Assembly: GCA_902489075.1 (NCBI GenBank)
Contig: CABTYO010000001.1
Coordinates: forward strand, 1 to 64,000
Origin: an uncultured Faecalicatena sp.
GTDB lineage: Bacteria > Bacillota > Clostridia > Lachnospirales > Lachnospiraceae
Reading direction: 5' to 3'
DNA length: 64,000 nt
In this document: positions 61,891 to 64,000 of the stretch, piece after piece
Layout: every line of letters starts with the position of its first letter
Numbering within the stretch: position 1 is the stretch's first letter
Program-made: the position numbers and the translations under genes
The notes under the pieces: model-generated
What the model saw: the letters and a program-made list of their open reading frames with translations, nothing else
Told to the model about the DNA's origin: nothing
The model's database searches: none

Positions 61891-61919
61891 TTGAATTTTA
61901 CTTCGGGAAGTATTATAAT
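61891..61919 (+). promoter_or_regulatory. Promoter of ilvE
   Basis: TTGAAT (61891-61896) and TATAAT (61914-61919) are 17 bases apart, 55 bases before the ilvE start, so ilvE has its own promoter outside T-box control. Confidence 0.78.
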
Positions 61920-61973
61920 TGGCACAGAGACAGTTTTTAACTGCATATATGCAGAGGAATGGAGGAGATACAG

Positions 61974-62999
61974 ATGGATAAGAAAAATATTGACTGGGAG
62001 AATCTGGGATTTGGATATATCCCTACTGACAAAAGATATGTGGCGAACTTCAAGGACGGAAAATGGGATGAGGGCGGCCTGATCGATGATCCGAATATCG
62101 TGATGAATGAATGCGCCGGAGTCCTGCAATATGCACAGACCATTTTCGAAGGATTAAAGGCATATACGACAGAGGACGGACATATCGTAACCTTCCGCCC
62201 GGACTTGAATGGACAGAGAATGGAAGATTCCGCAAGAAGACTGGAGATGCCTGTATTTCCGGCGGAACGTTTCGTAGATGCAGTAGAGCAGACCGTAAGA
62301 GCCAATGCGGCATATGTACCGCCATTTGGATCAGGAGCAACTCTCTATGTAAGGCCATATATGTTCGGAATCAACCCGGTTATCGGTGTTAAGCCGGCAG
62401 ATGAGTATCAGTTCCGTGTATTTACCACTCCGGTAGGCCCATACTTTAAGGGCGGCGTAAAGCCTCTTACTCTGTGTGTATCTGACTTTGACCGTGCGGC
62501 ACCGAATGGAACAGGACATATCAAGGCAGGACTGAACTATGCAATGAGCCTTCATGCGATCGTGACAGCACATGCCAACGGATTTGATGAGAATATGTAC
62601 CTTGATTCTGCAACAAGGACCAAGGTAGAAGAGACCGGCGGAGCAAACTTCCTTTTTGTGACAAAGGATAACAAGGTAGTAACACCTCATTCCAACACCA
62701 TCCTGCCATCTATCACCAGACGTTCCCTTCTGTATGTGGCAGAGCATTATCTGGGACTGGAAGTGGAAGAGAGAGACGTATACCTTGATGAAGTCAAGGA
62801 CTTTGCAGAATGCGGACTGTGCGGAACAGCAGCCGTAATCTCACCGGTTGGCAAGATTGTAGACCACGGAAAAGAGATCTGCCTGCCAAGCGGAATGGAG
62901 AAGATGGGACCGACCATTCAGAAGCTTTATGATACATTGACAGGAATCCAGATGGGACGCATCGAAGCACCAGAAGGATGGATTAAAGTAATCGTATAG
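61974..62999 (+). CDS. ilvE: Branched-chain amino acid aminotransferase
   Basis: A 341-residue PLP enzyme (class IV) that makes Leu, Ile and Val from their keto acids. The PLP lysine is expected in the GHIKAGLNYAMSLHA region and EETGGANFLFVTKDNKVVTP is typical. ATG 61974 lies 8 bases after GGAGG; ATG 61959 is part of the ribosome site. Confidence 0.95.
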   Translation: MDKKNIDWENLGFGYIPTDKRYVANFKDGKWDEGGLIDDPNIVMNECAGVLQYAQTIFEGLKAYTTEDGHIVTFRPDLNGQRMEDSARRLEMPVFPAERFVDAVEQTVRANAAYVPPFGSGATLYVRPYMFGINPVIGVKPADEYQFRVFTTPVGPYFKGGVKPLTLCVSDFDRAAPNGTGHIKAGLNYAMSLHAIVTAHANGFDENMYLDSATRTKVEETGGANFLFVTKDNKVVTPHSNTILPSITRRSLLYVAEHYLGLEVEERDVYLDEVKDFAECGLCGTAAVISPVGKIVDHGKEICLPSGMEKMGPTIQKLYDTLTGIQMGRIEAPEGWIKVIV

Positions 63000-63031
63000 G
63001 GAAACATAAATATGAAAAAGGGATGAGCACA

Positions 63032-63292
63032 ATGAAATGTCCTTATTGTAATCAGGAAATGATCCGTGGAATCATAAGGATCGACACGAACGGAACCCTG
63101 TATGAGCAGAAATTTATCCCGGATGGTGTTCCGGAAGCTAAAGAAGCAAAGAAGATTTTCAGGAGAAGTCTGGGAGTCTGGGGCATTACAGAGAGCAATA
63201 TTAAAGATTGCACAGAAGCCTATTTCTGTGAAAATTGTAAAATAGTTCTGGGCATCTTCCCTTTCCGGGAGTACAGATGGGTTGATTTATAA
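63032..63292 (+). CDS. Small zinc-ribbon protein
   Basis: An 86-residue protein with two CxxC pairs, MKCPYCNQEM at the start and YFCENCKIV near residue 70, which should form one zinc ribbon. It resembles the PF20097/DUF6487 type of small proteins. Function unknown. ATG 63023 is also in frame, but the second ATG at 63032 fits the family start. Confidence 0.75.
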   Translation: MKCPYCNQEMIRGIIRIDTNGTLYEQKFIPDGVPEAKEAKKIFRRSLGVWGITESNIKDCTEAYFCENCKIVLGIFPFREYRWVDL

Positions 63293-63314
63293 GAAGCTTT
63301 AAAGTAAAGAAGTG

Positions 63315-63363
63315 AAAAAGAAGTCCTGCTGATTATCATAAGTATTCAGCAGGACTTCTTTTT
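63315..63363. terminator. Bidirectional terminator
   Basis: An 18-base-pair perfect stem (63315-63332 with 63346-63363), A-rich left and T-rich right, separates the convergent zinc-ribbon gene and mgtE. Confidence 0.9.
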
Positions 63364-63399
63364 ACATATATCATACTTTTCTTTCATTTCATTATCCTT

Positions 63400-64000
63400 T
63401 TATAGCGCAAATACCCGCGTTGCAATATTAAAATATACCAGGATCGAGCAGGTATCCACCATGGTCGTGATCAGTGGAGCGGCCATGATTGCAGGGTCCA
63501 GGTTAATCTTCTTGGCAAGCAGCGGCAGGACGCACCCGATCAGCTTTGAAATCACGATCGTCACTGCCAGGGAAAGCCCGATGACCAGCGCAAGTGATAC
63601 ATCATGGTACATAATGAGTATTCTCACCCCATTTGCCAGGGCCAATGCGATCCCAACCACAATAGAGACTCTGAATTCTTTGAACATGACCCGGAAAATG
63701 TCGCGGAACTGGATCTCGTTCAGTGCTATTCCACGAATAATCAGTGTGGAGCTTTGAGAGCCACAGTTACCGCCGGTATCCATCAGCATAGGAATGAAGG
63801 AAACAAGCAGCGGAATAGCAGCGAATGCATTTTCATATCTGGTAATAATGGTCCCGGTGATGGTTGCGGAAAACATCAGTACGAGCAGCCAGGTAATACG
63901 GTGTTTGGCGTGATTTAATACAGAGGTATCAAAGTAAGTCTGCTCGCTTGGACTCATGGCAGCCATCTTGGTGATATCTTCTGTTGCTTCTTCCACCATG
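63400..64000 (-). CDS. mgtE: Magnesium transporter MgtE, C-terminal part (cut by window edge)
   Basis: The last 200 residues of MgtE, which enter the window from the right. They form the five-helix transmembrane domain with the signatures MLMDTGGNCGSQSSTLIIRG and DPAIMAAPLITTMVDTCSIL. The N-terminal and CBS domains lie outside. The Met at 63999 is internal, not a start. Confidence 0.93.
   Translation of the reverse strand, partial: MVEEATEDITKMAAMSPSEQTYFDTSVLNHAKHRITWLLVLMFSATITGTIITRYENAFAAIPLLVSFIPMLMDTGGNCGSQSSTLIIRGIALNEIQFRDIFRVMFKEFRVSIVVGIALALANGVRILIMYHDVSLALVIGLSLAVTIVISKLIGCVLPLLAKKINLDPAIMAAPLITTMVDTCSILVYFNIATRVFAL

Overview
The window looks like a chromosomal segment of a low-to-mid GC Gram-positive anaerobe of the class Clostridia, most likely a gut Lachnospiraceae. 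The evidence is a sporulation regulator (spoVT), the SCIFF ranthipeptide pair next to a fused secDF, hemZ, a tRNA-Gly without encoded CCA, a T-box leader, AGGAGG-type ribosome binding sites and many Bacillota-type families. This placement is an inference from gene content. No rRNA operon, integrase, transposase or prophage was found. Layout: 1-641 is the downstream end of a type I-B-like CRISPR array whose cas genes must lie outside the window. It is followed by a fragment of an HTH gene, then a divergent small-protein/HTH pair, then a membrane-anchored DUF4474-like protein with a Cys/His/Pro-rich tail. 3243-8174 is a beta-glucoside operon (LicT-type antiterminator, EIIBCA permease, 6-phospho-beta-glucosidase, HPr-like carrier) controlled by a RAT/terminator leader. 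8295-17000 is a housekeeping and signalling mix: EAL protein, cytidylate kinase-like protein, YbjQ, secreted ComEC-like hydrolase, PlsY, a diacylglycerol glycosyltransferase, AEC transporter, YqeY and PduL. 17046-31908 carries Na/Pi transport, spoVT, scfA-scfB-secDF, a 290-base cloverleaf-forming inverted repeat, a G-rich spacer, recJ, rel, an MBL hydrolase, hemZ and hisS; aspS follows at 32009. A tRNA-Gly and a small coiled-coil protein come next. 35020-51521 is a large mannoside and probable N-glycan utilisation locus: GH125, GH38, YesL, a YesM/YesN-type two-component system, ABC importer without its own ATPase, DUF4432, lyxose/mannose isomerase, and GH2 beta-mannosidase. After two short HTH genes and a tandem repeat come hom, a MarR regulator with iterated operator-like repeats, thyA-folA, a zinc ABC importer, and a YhhN protein. 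The window ends with a T-box-controlled ilvBN, ilvE with its own promoter, a small zinc-ribbon protein, and a truncated mgtE. The most unusual items are the 290-base cloverleaf inverted repeat before recJ, a dispersed 36-base palindrome that supplies the pduL stop codon, the HTH gene fragment abutting the CRISPR array, the Cys/His/Pro repeat protein, an HPr with Arg at position 46, and iterated 18-base repeats in the marR promoter. All family assignments are from reading the translated sequence; no database search was run.
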